This document shows positions 27,858 through 36,400 of a DNA stretch of 64,000 bases, in pieces. How positions within the stretch are numbered: the first letter of the stretch is position 1; each line of letters starts with the position of its first letter. The position numbers and the translations under genes are program-made. A model generated the notes under the pieces. That model searched no databases, had not been told where the DNA came from, and worked only from the letters and a program-made list of their open reading frames with translations. Source of the stretch: Maricaulis sp034670125 (lineage in GTDB: Bacteria; Pseudomonadota; Alphaproteobacteria; Caulobacterales; Maricaulaceae); the NCBI RefSeq assembly GCF_034670125.1, contig NZ_JAXMOC010000006.1, positions 1 to 64,000 of the forward strand. Direction: 5' to 3'.

Positions 27858-27908
27858 GTGTGGGGCGGGGATAGAGGTGAACTTATCCCCACCCATCGCT
27901 ACCAGGCG

Positions 27909-28198
27909 ATAATGGCTTTGGTTTTCGGGACGGGAGGCACGAGCTCAGTCACTTGTGCCCGGAAACGAGCGGAGCCTGTCCGCGCGTCGGGGGTGACAAC
28001 CCGATGTTCCGGCAGGGCGTGCGACCAGGTCGCGGGGCACTAAACGACCGACCCCATCTACCTGACGCATTGGAATCGGGGTGGAGACAGCCCGGGAAAT
28101 CTTCGCGAGCGGGATGTCGAGGACATCACGGACACCGCAGACCACCCACAGGACACCCCGGTGTCCGCCGACATCCCGCTCCCTCCCACCCTTCGGCG
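27909..28198 (+). ncRNA. Structured-RNA-like repeat, copy 1
   Basis: This 290-bp segment recurs at 61187-61477 in the same orientation, nearly identical for its first 230 bases. Predicted helices include GGCAC/GTGCC near the 5' end, a 5-bp variable helix (TCGGG at 27987-27991 with CCCGA at 28000-28004), the GCGACC/GGTCGC hairpin, and a long 3' stem (CGGACACC/GGTGTCCG inside GGGATGTCG/CGACATCCC). In the other copy the variable helix reads TTGGA/TCCAA: two pairs changed on both sides, good evidence for an RNA (or ssDNA) structure. It may be a HEARO/omega-RNA-like element without its nuclease gene; this assignment rests on memory of general features only. The strand is taken as the one giving GTGCGACC and is uncertain. 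Confidence 0.5.
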
Positions 28199-28260
28199 TG
28201 AAAGCGCGTGCGGAGACGAAGATGTGTGCCGTGGTTCCAGCCTCTTCGCACCCACACCGG

Positions 28261-28358
28261 CGTCATCCCACGGTCGCGGCAACGCCGCGATCCGGGGGAC
28301 CTGCGCTTCCCCGTCGAGCAGGTGGACGAGGTCCCCCGGACAAGCCGGGGGATGACGG
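28261..28358. repeat. Palindromic repeat, CGTCATCCC type, second variant
   Basis: Arms CGTCATCCC and GGGATGACG enclose further complementary blocks (CGGGGGACCT with AGGTCCCCCG). It is distinct in its interior from the element at 27749. No coding potential. Confidence 0.7.
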
Positions 28359-28411
28359 TGGTGAAGTGTTGGAGGGATTAAAAGCCGGCGTAATGCGCAC
28401 GCCCGCCCATA

Positions 28412-28555
28412 AATCCCTTGCCGGAAGAAAGCCGTATCCGGTTCTTGAGCTCAAGGGTTTCAACCGCGAAGCGGCGGCTGCGCCGCCCTTGACCTCAAGA
28501 ACCGGATACGGCCCGCTGGCAGACATGGGATTTAGGGACAGGGCTGCGCCTGGGC
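28412..28555. repeat. REP-type palindromic element, full copy
   Basis: The nested stems are CCGTATCCGG/CCGGATACGG (28432-28511), GGTTCTTGAG/CTCAAGAACC and CTCAAGGG/CCCTTGA, with an inner CGAAGCGGCGGCTGCGCCG loop. Outer arms AAATCCC and GGGATTT extend it, and a TTTAGGG...TGCGCC...GGCGC tail follows, as at 52.2 kb. Other copies lie at 52091 and 60842; stem bases differ but remain paired. Confidence 0.8.
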
Positions 28556-28622
28556 GCCGAAGATTGGTGTAGGACTGTGTTTTTTTGCCAAAATTGAGTG
28601 TCAAGAACGTTTGAAGTATGCA

Positions 28623-29060
28623 TCACTTGCGCAGAAAGCGTTGTAACCACTCCAAAACCACCCACAAGAGAAATGTGACAAGACCGACTAGCGTCATGCC
28701 CCACGCAAATTCCGAAATCCCGTTACTGTAACAACCATCTAAATACCTGAACTCACATCGTATTGGTACCGCTCCCGTGGCTAAAAAAAGTATCATCCCG
28801 GCCGTTAGGAAGAGTGATATTAGGAATTGCGATGTGATCGACACCTCGCCTACCCTCCCCCGCGAAAGAAGGTAACTTTTCAGGCCCACCGTCCCAAACG
28901 AGAGTAATGCAGAAACAGACAAAGAAAGTGACGACAAAAAACCGACCAGCACAAAAACAGGAAGCAGGCCCGCAATTTCAAATTTATAAACATTCGCCAC
29001 AAGAGCGAATGCAAAATGAACACAAAAACTCAACGTCATGATCGAATTCGAATTCAACAT
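28623..29060 (-). CDS. Small hydrophobic membrane protein, AT-rich orphan
   Basis: The 145-residue protein has four predicted transmembrane helices (e.g. LPVFVLVGFLSSLSLSVSAL and FLISLFLTAGMILFLATGAV) and a short Cys-containing loop between the third and fourth (RCEFRYLDGCYS). I know no family for it. Its base composition is clearly richer in A and T than that of all its neighbours, and it sits directly after a repeat island, which points to recent transfer. The 204 bases between it and the aldolase gene hold no recognisable feature. Confidence 0.6.
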   Translation of the reverse strand: MLNSNSIMTLSFCVHFAFALVANVYKFEIAGLLPVFVLVGFLSSLSLSVSALLSFGTVGLKSYLLSRGRVGEVSITSQFLISLFLTAGMILFLATGAVPIRCEFRYLDGCYSNGISEFAWGMTLVGLVTFLLWVVLEWLQRFLRK

Positions 29061-29264
29061 GGATTCACCTCCCGCTTTTGAATGGATCCAGTTTAGTCAG
29101 GAAGCCTATCGCTCATGCCCCAGTTATTCACTACTGCTGTGGCACCCTCGACAACCGAAAGAAAAAATAACTTCGCCTCGGACCGGGAATGATCGGGTTG
29201 GGTTCAGACCGTTGTCCCTCAAAGCGACCAAACAAGCCGCTCCGCCCCGCCCCTGACAGCCCCG

Positions 29265-29918
29265 CTAGAGAATGCTCTGGCCCGTCTTCTGCCAGTCGGC
29301 CATGAAGGCTTCCAGGCCCTTGTCGGTTAGCTGGTGCTTGACCAGGCCTTTCAGGACTGAGGGCGGGGCGGTGGCGACATCGGCGCCCAGCAGGGCGCAT
29401 TGCTGGATGTGGTCGGCCGAGCGGATCGAGGCGGCCAGGATCTGGGTGTCGAAGGCGTAATTGTCGAAGATCATCCGCAGATTGGCGATCAGCTCCATGC
29501 CGTCAACGCCGAGATCATCGAGCCGGCCGATGAAGGGCGAGACATAGGTCGCTCCGGCCTTGGCAGCGAGCAGGCCCTGATTGGCGGAAAAGCACAGCGT
29601 CACATTGGTCTGGATATTCTCGGCGGTGAGCGCCTGGCAGGCTTTGAGGCCCTCAAAGGTCAGCGGCAGCTTGACCACGACATTGTCGGCCAGCCGGGCC
29701 AGCTTCTGGCCTTCGGCGATCATCGACGGGGCATCGAGCGCGGTGACTTCGGCGCTGACCGGGCCCTCGACCAGATCGCAGATTTCCTTGACCACTTCGA
29801 GGAAGTCGCGGCCGGACTTGGCGATCAGGGAGGGGTTGGTGGTGACCCCATCGACCAGACCGGCTTCGGCCAGCTCGGCGATGTCTGCGGTTTCGGCCGT
29901 GTCGACAAAGAATTTCAT
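29265..29918 (-). CDS. fsa: Fructose-6-phosphate aldolase / transaldolase
   Basis: The 217-residue protein belongs to the short class of transaldolases. Motifs: FVDTAETADIAEL at the N-terminus, DGVTTNPSLIAKSG, the Schiff-base lysine K83 in NVVVKLPLT, and FSANQGLLAAKAGATYVSPF. It either transfers dihydroxyacetone between sugar phosphates in the pentose phosphate pathway or cleaves fructose 6-phosphate; the Phe in FSANQ and the general sequence fit the bacterial short transaldolase annotated as TalC/Fsa. Which reaction dominates cannot be told here. A perfect palindrome lies 36 bases upstream of the start. Confidence 0.92.
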   Translation of the reverse strand: MKFFVDTAETADIAELAEAGLVDGVTTNPSLIAKSGRDFLEVVKEICDLVEGPVSAEVTALDAPSMIAEGQKLARLADNVVVKLPLTFEGLKACQALTAENIQTNVTLCFSANQGLLAAKAGATYVSPFIGRLDDLGVDGMELIANLRMIFDNYAFDTQILAASIRSADHIQQCALLGADVATAPPSVLKGLVKHQLTDKGLEAFMADWQKTGQSIL

Positions 29919-29953
29919 GATGCGCTCCTCGCGGTCGGTCAGTGTATTTGCTT

Positions 29954-29971
29954 GCCGTTACCGGTAACGGC
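29954..29971. promoter_or_regulatory. Perfect 18-bp palindrome, possible LacI/GntR-type operator
   Basis: GCCGTTACCGGTAACGGC is fully symmetric and contains TTACCGGTAA, the core seen in operators of LacI-family sugar regulators such as GntR. It lies 36 bases upstream of the fsa start, in the short gap behind the threonine ammonia-lyase gene, where a repressor would act on fsa. Confidence 0.5.
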
Positions 29972-30008
29972 CGGATGTGACATTTCAAAGCCCGGTGGGC
30001 AGATCAAC

Positions 30009-31280
30009 TCAGTAGCCCGCCAGTTCGACCCGGAAGCCGGCCGCCTGCAGCGCCGCCTGGATCCGGTCCATATGGACCCCGTCCTGCGCCTCCAGCGAGA
30101 TGTCGATATAGGTCACCTTGGCCGGCAGGTCGGAAAAGGTCTTGTGATAGGCGACATCGGTGACATTGCCACCGGCCGCCGAGATGATTTCCGAGACGGC
30201 CGACAATTGTCCGGGAATGTCGACCAGCTCGATGCGAAAGCGGGCCAGGCGGCGCGACCGGGCCAGATCGCGCAGCAGCAAGGACGACAAGAGCCGCGTA
30301 TCGACATTGCCGCCGGACAGGACGAGGCCGACCGTCTTGCCGGCAAAGCGTTCCTTGTTGGCCAGCACGGCTGCCAGACCGACAGCGCCTGCCCCTTCCG
30401 GCAGGACCCGCATCTGCGCGATGAAAAGGTTGAGCGCATGCTCGATCTGGCGCTCGTCGACCAGCAGCACATCGTCGAGCAGGTCGTTCAGGATGGCGCT
30501 GGTCAGTTGCCCCGGTTCACGCACGGCGATCCCCTCTGCCAGGGTGAAACCGCCGACCGGTCGGTCGGTGTTACGAAAAATATTGGCGAAGGCCGGGAAG
30601 AGGTCGGACTGGACACCGACCAATTCGATGTCCGGCTTGATACGCCGCGCAGCGAGCCCGGCTCCGGCCGCCAGCCCGCCACCGCCAACCGGAAAGACCA
30701 GCACGTCCAGGTCCGGCGCGTCCTCCAGCATCTCCATCGCCACCGTGCCCTGCCCCGCCAGCACGACAGGGTCATCAAACGGATGAATGAACACGGCGCC
30801 ACGGCCTTCGGCGGCGGCGATGGCCAGCGCCTTGGCGGCATCAAAGTCCTCTCCGGCCAGTTCGACCTCGGCTCCCAGCGCTCGCGTGGCATTGATCTTC
30901 ACCGTCGGCGTTCCGATCGGCATGTAGATCCGCGCCGCGATGCCCATGGCCGCCGCGCTGCGTGCCACACCCTGCGCATGATTGCCGGCCGATGCCGCGA
31001 CCACGCCGCGGCGGCGCTCATCCGGACTGAGGGCAGCCATGCGGGCAAATGCGCCGCGCTCCTTGAACGAACCGGTGACCTGGAGGTTCTCGAGCTTGAC
31101 CCGCAAGTCGCAGCCCGCGCTCGCCGACAGGATCGGCGATCCGATCATCGGCGTGCGCAAAATGCCGCCAAACCCGTCCCGGCGCAGCGCATCGACATGG
31201 TCGAAAGCGGCGGCGAGCGCGGCGGCTTCCATCTGTGGGCAGTCTTGCAGGTAGTCAGTCGAACGGGCGGTCAGCGACAT
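30009..31280 (-). CDS. ilvA: Threonine ammonia-lyase
   Basis: PLP enzyme that deaminates threonine to 2-oxobutanoate, the first step to isoleucine. The 423-residue protein has the PLP lysine K73 in TGSFKERGAF, SAGNHAQGVA, the phosphate-binding glycine loop GGGGLAAG and a C-terminal ACT-like domain from about residue 335 (FRIELVDIPGQLSAVSEIIS). This single-ACT form is shorter than the 500-residue E. coli IlvA but is common in alphaproteobacteria. The ATG at 31280 has GGAG six bases upstream. An intrinsic terminator and a leader ORF precede it, so transcription attenuation by charged Ile/Val tRNA is likely, which supports a biosynthetic role. Confidence 0.93.
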   Translation of the reverse strand: MSLTARSTDYLQDCPQMEAAALAAAFDHVDALRRDGFGGILRTPMIGSPILSASAGCDLRVKLENLQVTGSFKERGAFARMAALSPDERRRGVVAASAGNHAQGVARSAAAMGIAARIYMPIGTPTVKINATRALGAEVELAGEDFDAAKALAIAAAEGRGAVFIHPFDDPVVLAGQGTVAMEMLEDAPDLDVLVFPVGGGGLAAGAGLAARRIKPDIELVGVQSDLFPAFANIFRNTDRPVGGFTLAEGIAVREPGQLTSAILNDLLDDVLLVDERQIEHALNLFIAQMRVLPEGAGAVGLAAVLANKERFAGKTVGLVLSGGNVDTRLLSSLLLRDLARSRRLARFRIELVDIPGQLSAVSEIISAAGGNVTDVAYHKTFSDLPAKVTYIDISLEAQDGVHMDRIQAALQAAGFRVELAGY

Positions 31281-31304
31281 GGGGGTCTCCGGAATACCGC
31301 ACAG

Positions 31305-31336
31305 AAAAAACCCCGCTCCTGTGACCAGGAGCGGGG
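31305..31336 (-). terminator. Attenuator terminator in the ilvA leader
   Basis: On the minus strand CCCCGCTCCTG pairs with CAGGAGCGGGG over a four-base loop and six T follow. It stands only 25 bases before the ilvA start codon, inside its own leader. The 5' arm (CGCTCCTG) can instead pair with CAGGAGCG at 31385-31392 within the leader ORF, giving a mutually exclusive antiterminator. Confidence 0.8.
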
Positions 31337-31366
31337 TGAAACTGCACGATACCTAAGTCAAAGGGG

Positions 31367-31507
31367 TCAGGTCGTGGCTGTCATCGCTCCTGAAGGCGCC
31401 ATGACGGTGGTAATCGAAATGATGGAAAGACAGCACACGGCAAGACGCGGCGCGCACAACAGCGCCGCTTCGGAACCCTGCATGATTTTGGCTGACAACA
31501 GACGCAT
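31367..31507 (-). CDS. Leader peptide of ilvA attenuator
   Basis: The short ORF ends 31 bases before the terminator hairpin. Its last 20 residues, SIISITTVMA followed by PSGAMTATT, carry three Ile codons within four codons (31412-31423), two adjacent Thr and one Val. The antiterminator segment CAGGAGCG (31385-31392) lies about 20 bases past the Ile codons, so a ribosome stalled there would leave it free, and one running to the stop would cover it. This is the geometry of classic branched-chain amino acid attenuation. The start is uncertain: ATG at 31507 or 31483, neither with a strong ribosome binding site. Confidence 0.6.
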   Translation of the reverse strand: MRLLSAKIMQGSEAALLCAPRLAVCCLSIISITTVMAPSGAMTATT

Positions 31508-31588
31508 GACGCCCTTTTCCAACAAAATTTCACCCACACGATGCCTGCTCCCGAAACATCTGTCCAGAGACAAACCAAAGCGGCCGAC

Positions 31589-32158
31589 CTAACCCGCAGC
31601 GTCGTAGGCCTGTCGGAGCCAGCCGATCACCTCCGCATCAACCGCCGCCGGTCCGTCCAGGCGAACCCGGTGCGTGCACATCGCGTTGAACGACCCCGAC
31701 GCCTCCAGCCGACCGGCCGGCTCGACGCCCTTGAGATTGAGGCCGAGATCGACCCGCGTCTTGGTCGAGGGCTGGATCAGGCCGAACTGCTTGGCCCGGC
31801 GCAGCGAGACATAGGCCTTTTTGGGAGCCAGCTCGACATCACTGCCAAAGCCGGTCGCGGCGGAGATCAGGGCGTCATGGATCGGGCGCAGCCCGGCCTT
31901 GCCGCCGGCATATTGCGCTTCGACCAGATCCGTGGCGGCAGCCGGGGCCGAGACGACCCCGCTCTTCACCTCATGCGCCACCAGATTGGCAAAGCCATGG
32001 GTCATGCCGTGCTCGCTCTTGAGCAGCTTGACCATCTCGCCATGCTTTTCCAGACCGCTGGCCTTGAGGATTGCCACCCATTCGTCCAGCGACTTGCCAG
32101 TCTTTTCCGGCATGTTGGCGATCATGGTGCGGGCCATGTCTTCCGGGGATGCGGCCAT
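31589..32158 (-). CDS. DUF4287 / DUF5655 domain protein
   Basis: The 189-residue protein starts with the DUF4287 helical domain (KTGKSLDEWVAILKASGLEKHGEMVKLLKSE, here as a two-part motif around residues 20-50, followed by HGMTHGFANLVAH). A second domain (about 80-189) resembles DUF5655, with PKKAYVSLRRAKQFGLIQPS. No activity is known. It is the last gene of a three-gene unit with an ArsR repressor and an SRPBCC protein, with a two-base gap; this arrangement is widespread in alphaproteobacteria. Confidence 0.82.
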   Translation of the reverse strand: MAASPEDMARTMIANMPEKTGKSLDEWVAILKASGLEKHGEMVKLLKSEHGMTHGFANLVAHEVKSGVVSAPAAATDLVEAQYAGGKAGLRPIHDALISAATGFGSDVELAPKKAYVSLRRAKQFGLIQPSTKTRVDLGLNLKGVEPAGRLEASGSFNAMCTHRVRLDGPAAVDAEVIGWLRQAYDAAG

Positions 32159-32160
32159 GA

Positions 32161-32751
32161 TCAGGCCTCCTCTGTCATGCGGATGTCGTCGAGCCCAGGC
32201 GCACGCTCGAGCGGCCAGTTGCTCGACAGGGCGGACTTGGGAGTCATCGGGGCCATCAAGGAAAACATGAACAGCATCATGCGCCCTCCCGTCGTGGCCT
32301 TGCCGGTTTCGACCAGCGCCTTGAGGTTCTCACAGATGAATTTTGCACCCTGCGCCATCTGCTTTTCCGACTTGGAGACCTCGTCGGCCGCCGAATGCTC
32401 ATTGATCAACGTGAACTCGACCCCGCCCTCGACCTCCTTAAGGGCGTAGCGCACGATCGACACCGGATCATCCGAGGTGGTGAAGCGGAACGTGTGGGCG
32501 TAGCGATGCGGCGGTTCAAATTCGATCACCTTGCCCATGACCAGCGTGTGCTTGCCATCCGGTGTGCGCATCGCGAAGGCGGCCCCGTCCTGGAGGCCCG
32601 GCGTGTCGTATTGGCCATTGAAGAAGAAGGGCAAGGGTCGATCCGACCGGATCAGCTCCGACCAGACCTGGTCGATACTGGCCTTGATGATGACCCGGTA
32701 CATCGATGTCCGGATCTCTCCGGTCAGGTGTTTGGCGACTGGTTCACTCAT
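32161..32751 (-). CDS. SRPBCC (AHSA1-like) domain protein
   Basis: The 196-residue protein has the START/Bet v1-like fold of the AHSA1 group: VIIKASIDQVWSELI at the start, MGKVIEFEPPHRYAHTFRF in the middle and VEFTLINEH followed by the C-terminal helix around KALVETG. A short extra tail (about 40 residues, MMLFMFSLMAPMTPKSA) is unusual. These proteins bind hydrophobic ligands in a pocket; the ligand is unknown. It overlaps the ArsR gene stop by four bases and is therefore probably controlled by it. Confidence 0.88.
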   Translation of the reverse strand: MSEPVAKHLTGEIRTSMYRVIIKASIDQVWSELIRSDRPLPFFFNGQYDTPGLQDGAAFAMRTPDGKHTLVMGKVIEFEPPHRYAHTFRFTTSDDPVSIVRYALKEVEGGVEFTLINEHSAADEVSKSEKQMAQGAKFICENLKALVETGKATTGGRMMLFMFSLMAPMTPKSALSSNWPLERAPGLDDIRMTEEA

Positions 32752-33134
32752 GATTGCTCCCCCTTTTCCCGAGCATGATCGTCCTCCCCGCCACCATCAC
32801 CGCCCGCGCGGCGCTGTTCGGCGAGGTATTTGATATCCAGCATGCGGCCCGCCCAGAGGGCTGAGTATTCACTCGACCAGCGATCATGGATCATCTGGAT
32901 CGGCACCACATTCATGTAGAGGTGGCGCGTACGCCCGCGCTTGTCGGAAATGATCAGCCCGGCCTCCTCGAGCACAGACAGATGCCGCATCACGGCCACC
33001 CGGCTGACATCGAAATTGCGGGCCACTTCACCAACCGAACAGCCCGGATCATTGCGGACAATATCCAGCATCTCCCGCCGCGTCGCGCTGGCGAGCGCCT
33101 GAAAGACTGCATCCATGGCGTCCGGAGACATCAT
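32748..33134 (-). CDS. ArsR-family transcriptional regulator
   Basis: The 128-residue winged-helix repressor shows FQALASATRREMLDIVRN, GCSVGEVARNFDVSRVAVMR with the recognition helix, and LEEAGLIISDKRGRTRHLYM for the wing. It lacks the Cys ligands of metal-sensing ArsR proteins, so it is of the kind that pairs with SRPBCC proteins. The C-terminal 20 residues are Gly- and Glu-rich. An inverted repeat 11 bases upstream of the start is its likely own operator. Confidence 0.9.
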   Translation of the reverse strand: MMSPDAMDAVFQALASATRREMLDIVRNDPGCSVGEVARNFDVSRVAVMRHLSVLEEAGLIISDKRGRTRHLYMNVVPIQMIHDRWSSEYSALWAGRMLDIKYLAEQRRAGGDGGGEDDHAREKGEQS

Positions 33135-33144
33135 CGCTTCACCT

Positions 33145-33166
33145 CATGTAACAAATTGATTACATG
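33145..33166. promoter_or_regulatory. Inverted-repeat operator upstream of arsR-type gene
   Basis: CATGTAA and TTACATG are perfect 7-bp arms separated by eight bases, just ahead of the start codon. The size and position fit an ArsR dimer site for autorepression of the three-gene operon. The region onward to pyruvate carboxylase (33167-33453) holds no gene and presumably both promoters. Confidence 0.6.
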
Positions 33167-33453
33167 TTTGAGCGAGGCGTGACAAGCCCTGATAGAGAAT
33201 GGCTTTGATCTCGATCAAACATACCGTAATCATTACCTGTCCCGCTGCGCAAAAAGTCGCCGCCGCCAGCCGCCAGATCGTGTGTCACGGTGTGAGCATG
33301 AGCCCGGGTTCAACCCTGGCCACAGCGACCGGAGCGCCGCGCCCGACATATTTGTCTTGCAGCGCAACATTTCGCTTTCATCCAACCCTGAAGCGCGCAT
33401 TATGATACCGTTACCAGCCCCCTCCACAGCCCGACATCATCCGGAGACCTCAT

Positions 33454-36400
33454 TTGCCCACCGAAAAACTCCTCGTCGCCAATCGCAGTGAAATCGCCAT
33501 CCGCATCATGCGCGCCGCCACCGAGCTGGGCCTGCGCACGGTCGCGATCTATGCCGAAGAGGACAAGCTGGCGCTGCACCGCTTCAAGGCCGATGAAAGC
33601 TATCGGGTTGGCGCCGGCCTCGGTCCGGTCAAAGCCTATCTCGACATTGACGGCATCATCGCCATCGCCAAGAAGTGCGGCGCGACCCTGATCCATCCCG
33701 GCTATGGCTTCCTGTCGGAAAATCCCGATTTCGCCGAGGCCTGCGCGGCCGCCGGCCTGACCTTCATCGGCCCCTCGCCGGACGTCATGAAGTCCCTCGG
33801 CAACAAGGTCGCCGCCCGCAATATGGCGGTCGAGGCCGTGGTGCCGGTGGTTCCCGCGACCGGTCCCCTGCCCGACGCGTCGGATGACTGGGCCGCGATG
33901 GCCGACAAGGTCGGCTATCCGCTGATGCTCAAGGCCAGCTGGGGCGGCGGTGGTCGCGGCATGCGGGTGATCGAGGATGCCAGCGAGCTGCACGCCCAGG
34001 CCGAAGCCGGACGCCGCGAGGCCGAAGCCGCTTTCGGCAATGGCGAGGTCTATCTGGAAAAACTGATCCGAAGGGCGCGCCATATCGAGGTCCAGATCCT
34101 CGGCGACAGCCACGGCAATCTGGTCCACCTCTTCGAGCGCGACTGCACCGTCCAGCGCCGCAACCAGAAAGTCGTCGAACGCGCGCCGGCGCCGGATATG
34201 GGTGAGGAGACCCGCTCCGCCATCTGCGACGCCGCCCTGCGCCTGGTCCGGCATGCCGGTTATTGCGGGGCCGGAACGGTGGAATTCCTGCTCGATTCCG
34301 AGACCGGCAAATTCTACTTCATCGAGGTCAATCCTCGCGTCCAGGTCGAGCACACCGTGACCGAAGAAGTGACCGGGATCGACATTGTCCGCGCCCAGAT
34401 CCAGATCGCCCGCGGCGGCCATATCGGTATCGAGTCCGAGACCGGCGTACCGGAACAGTCCAAGATCACCCTGCACGGCCACGCCCTGCAATGCCGGGTT
34501 ACCACGGAAGATCCGCAGAACAATTTCACCCCGGATTATGGCCGTATCACCGCCTATCGCGGCGCCACCGGTTTCGGCATCCGACTGGACGGCGGCACCG
34601 CCTATTCCGGCGCCGTGATCACCCGCTATTTCGACAGCCTGCTGGAAAAGGTCACGGCCTGGGCGGCGACACCGGAAGAAGCCGTCCGCCGGATGGACCG
34701 GGCCCTGCGCGAGTTTCGCATTCGCGGCGTCTCGACCAATATCGCCTTCCTGGAAAACGTCATCAATCACCCGGACTTCGTGTCGGGCAATATAACCACC
34801 CGCTTCATCGACACCACGCCGGCCCTGTTCGATTTCCCCAAGCGCCGCGACCGCGCGACCCGCCTGCTCGGCTTCATCGCCGACGTCTCGGTCAACGGCA
34901 ATCCGGAAGTCGCCGGCCGCCCCCTGCCGCCCAGCCATGCCGTTACGCCAGTACCGCCGCCCAGCTCCGGCAAGGCGCCCGATGGCACCAAGCAATTGCT
35001 CGACCAGCTGGGCCCGGAGGGCTTTCGCGACTGGATGCTGGCGCAAAAGCGCGTGCTGATCACTGACACCACCATGCGCGATGGCCATCAGTCGCTGCTG
35101 GCCACCCGCATGCGCTCGCACGACATGGTGCAGGTGTCGGAAGCCTATGCCGAACACCTGTCCGATCTCTTCTCGGTCGAGTGCTGGGGCGGTGCGACCT
35201 TTGATGTCGCCCTGCGCTTCCTCAAGGAGGACAGCTGGGACCGTCTCGCCGATCTGCGCCAGCGCATGCCCAATGTCATGCTCCAGATGCTGCTGCGCGC
35301 CTCCAACGCCGTCGGCTACACCAATTATCCCGACAATGCCGTCGACCTCTTCGTCAAACAGGCCGCCGAGACCGGCATCGACGTCTTCCGCGTGTTCGAC
35401 AGCCTCAACTGGGCCGAGAACATGAAAGTCGCGATGGAGTCGGTGCTCAAGACCGACCGTCTGTGCGAAGCGGCGATCTGCTATACCGGCGATCTGGGTC
35501 ATGCCGAGCGGCCGAAATACCAGCTCGACTATTATCTCGGCCTGGCCCGCGAGCTGAAATCCGCCGGCGCCCACATCATCGGCATCAAGGACATGGCCGG
35601 CCTGTGCCGTCCGGCCCAGATCCGCACCCTGGTCAGCGCCATCAAGCACGAGACCGGCCTGCCGGTGCACTATCACACCCACGACACGTCCGGCATCGCC
35701 GCCGCGACCGTGCTGGCAGCGTGCGAAGCCGGTGCCGACGCCGTCGATGCGGCCATGGACAGTTTTTCCGGGCTGACCTCACAGCCCAATCTCGGCTCCA
35801 TCGTCACGGCGCTGGGCGATACTGATCGCGCCACCGGACTGGACCCGGCGGTGATCCGTCGCTTCTCGGACTATTGGGAAGACGTGCGCACGCAATATGC
35901 CGCTTTCGAGCCGGACCTGCGGGCCGGCGCGTCGGAGGTCTATCTGCACGAAATGCCGGGCGGCCAGTTCACCAATCTCAAGGAACAGGCCCGCTCAATG
36001 GGGCTGGCCGAACGCTGGCATGAAGTCGCCAAGATGTATGCCTCCGTGAACATGATGTTCGGCGATATCGTCAAGGTGACGCCCTCCTCCAAGGTCGTCG
36101 GCGACATGGCGCTCTACATGGTGTCGTCCGGCCTGACGCCGGAAGACGTGTGCGATCCCGACACCGAGATCAATTTCCCGGAAAGCGTGATCGGCTTGTT
36201 GCGCGGTGATCTCGGTCAACCGCCGGGTGGCTGGCCGCCGGCCTTGCAGGCCAAGGCCCTGAAAGGCGAGAAACCGCGCACCGACCGTCCCGGCCAACAT
36301 CTGGAACCGGTCGATTTCGACGCCATCCGGGCGACGATCAAGGGCCATGGCGAACGCGAGATCAATGACAATGATGTCTGCTCGGCGATCATGTATCCGA

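Noticed and set aside
27434..28555. CRISPR array
   Set aside because: The repeats are palindromic units of several different families without regular spacers, and there are no cas genes.
29400..31592. Plus-strand ORF of 730 codons
   Set aside because: It spans antisense of the aldolase, the threonine ammonia-lyase and its leader, three well-supported elements.
33400..35682. Long minus-strand ORF of 760 codons
   Set aside because: Antisense to pyruvate carboxylase, which has all its catalytic motifs.
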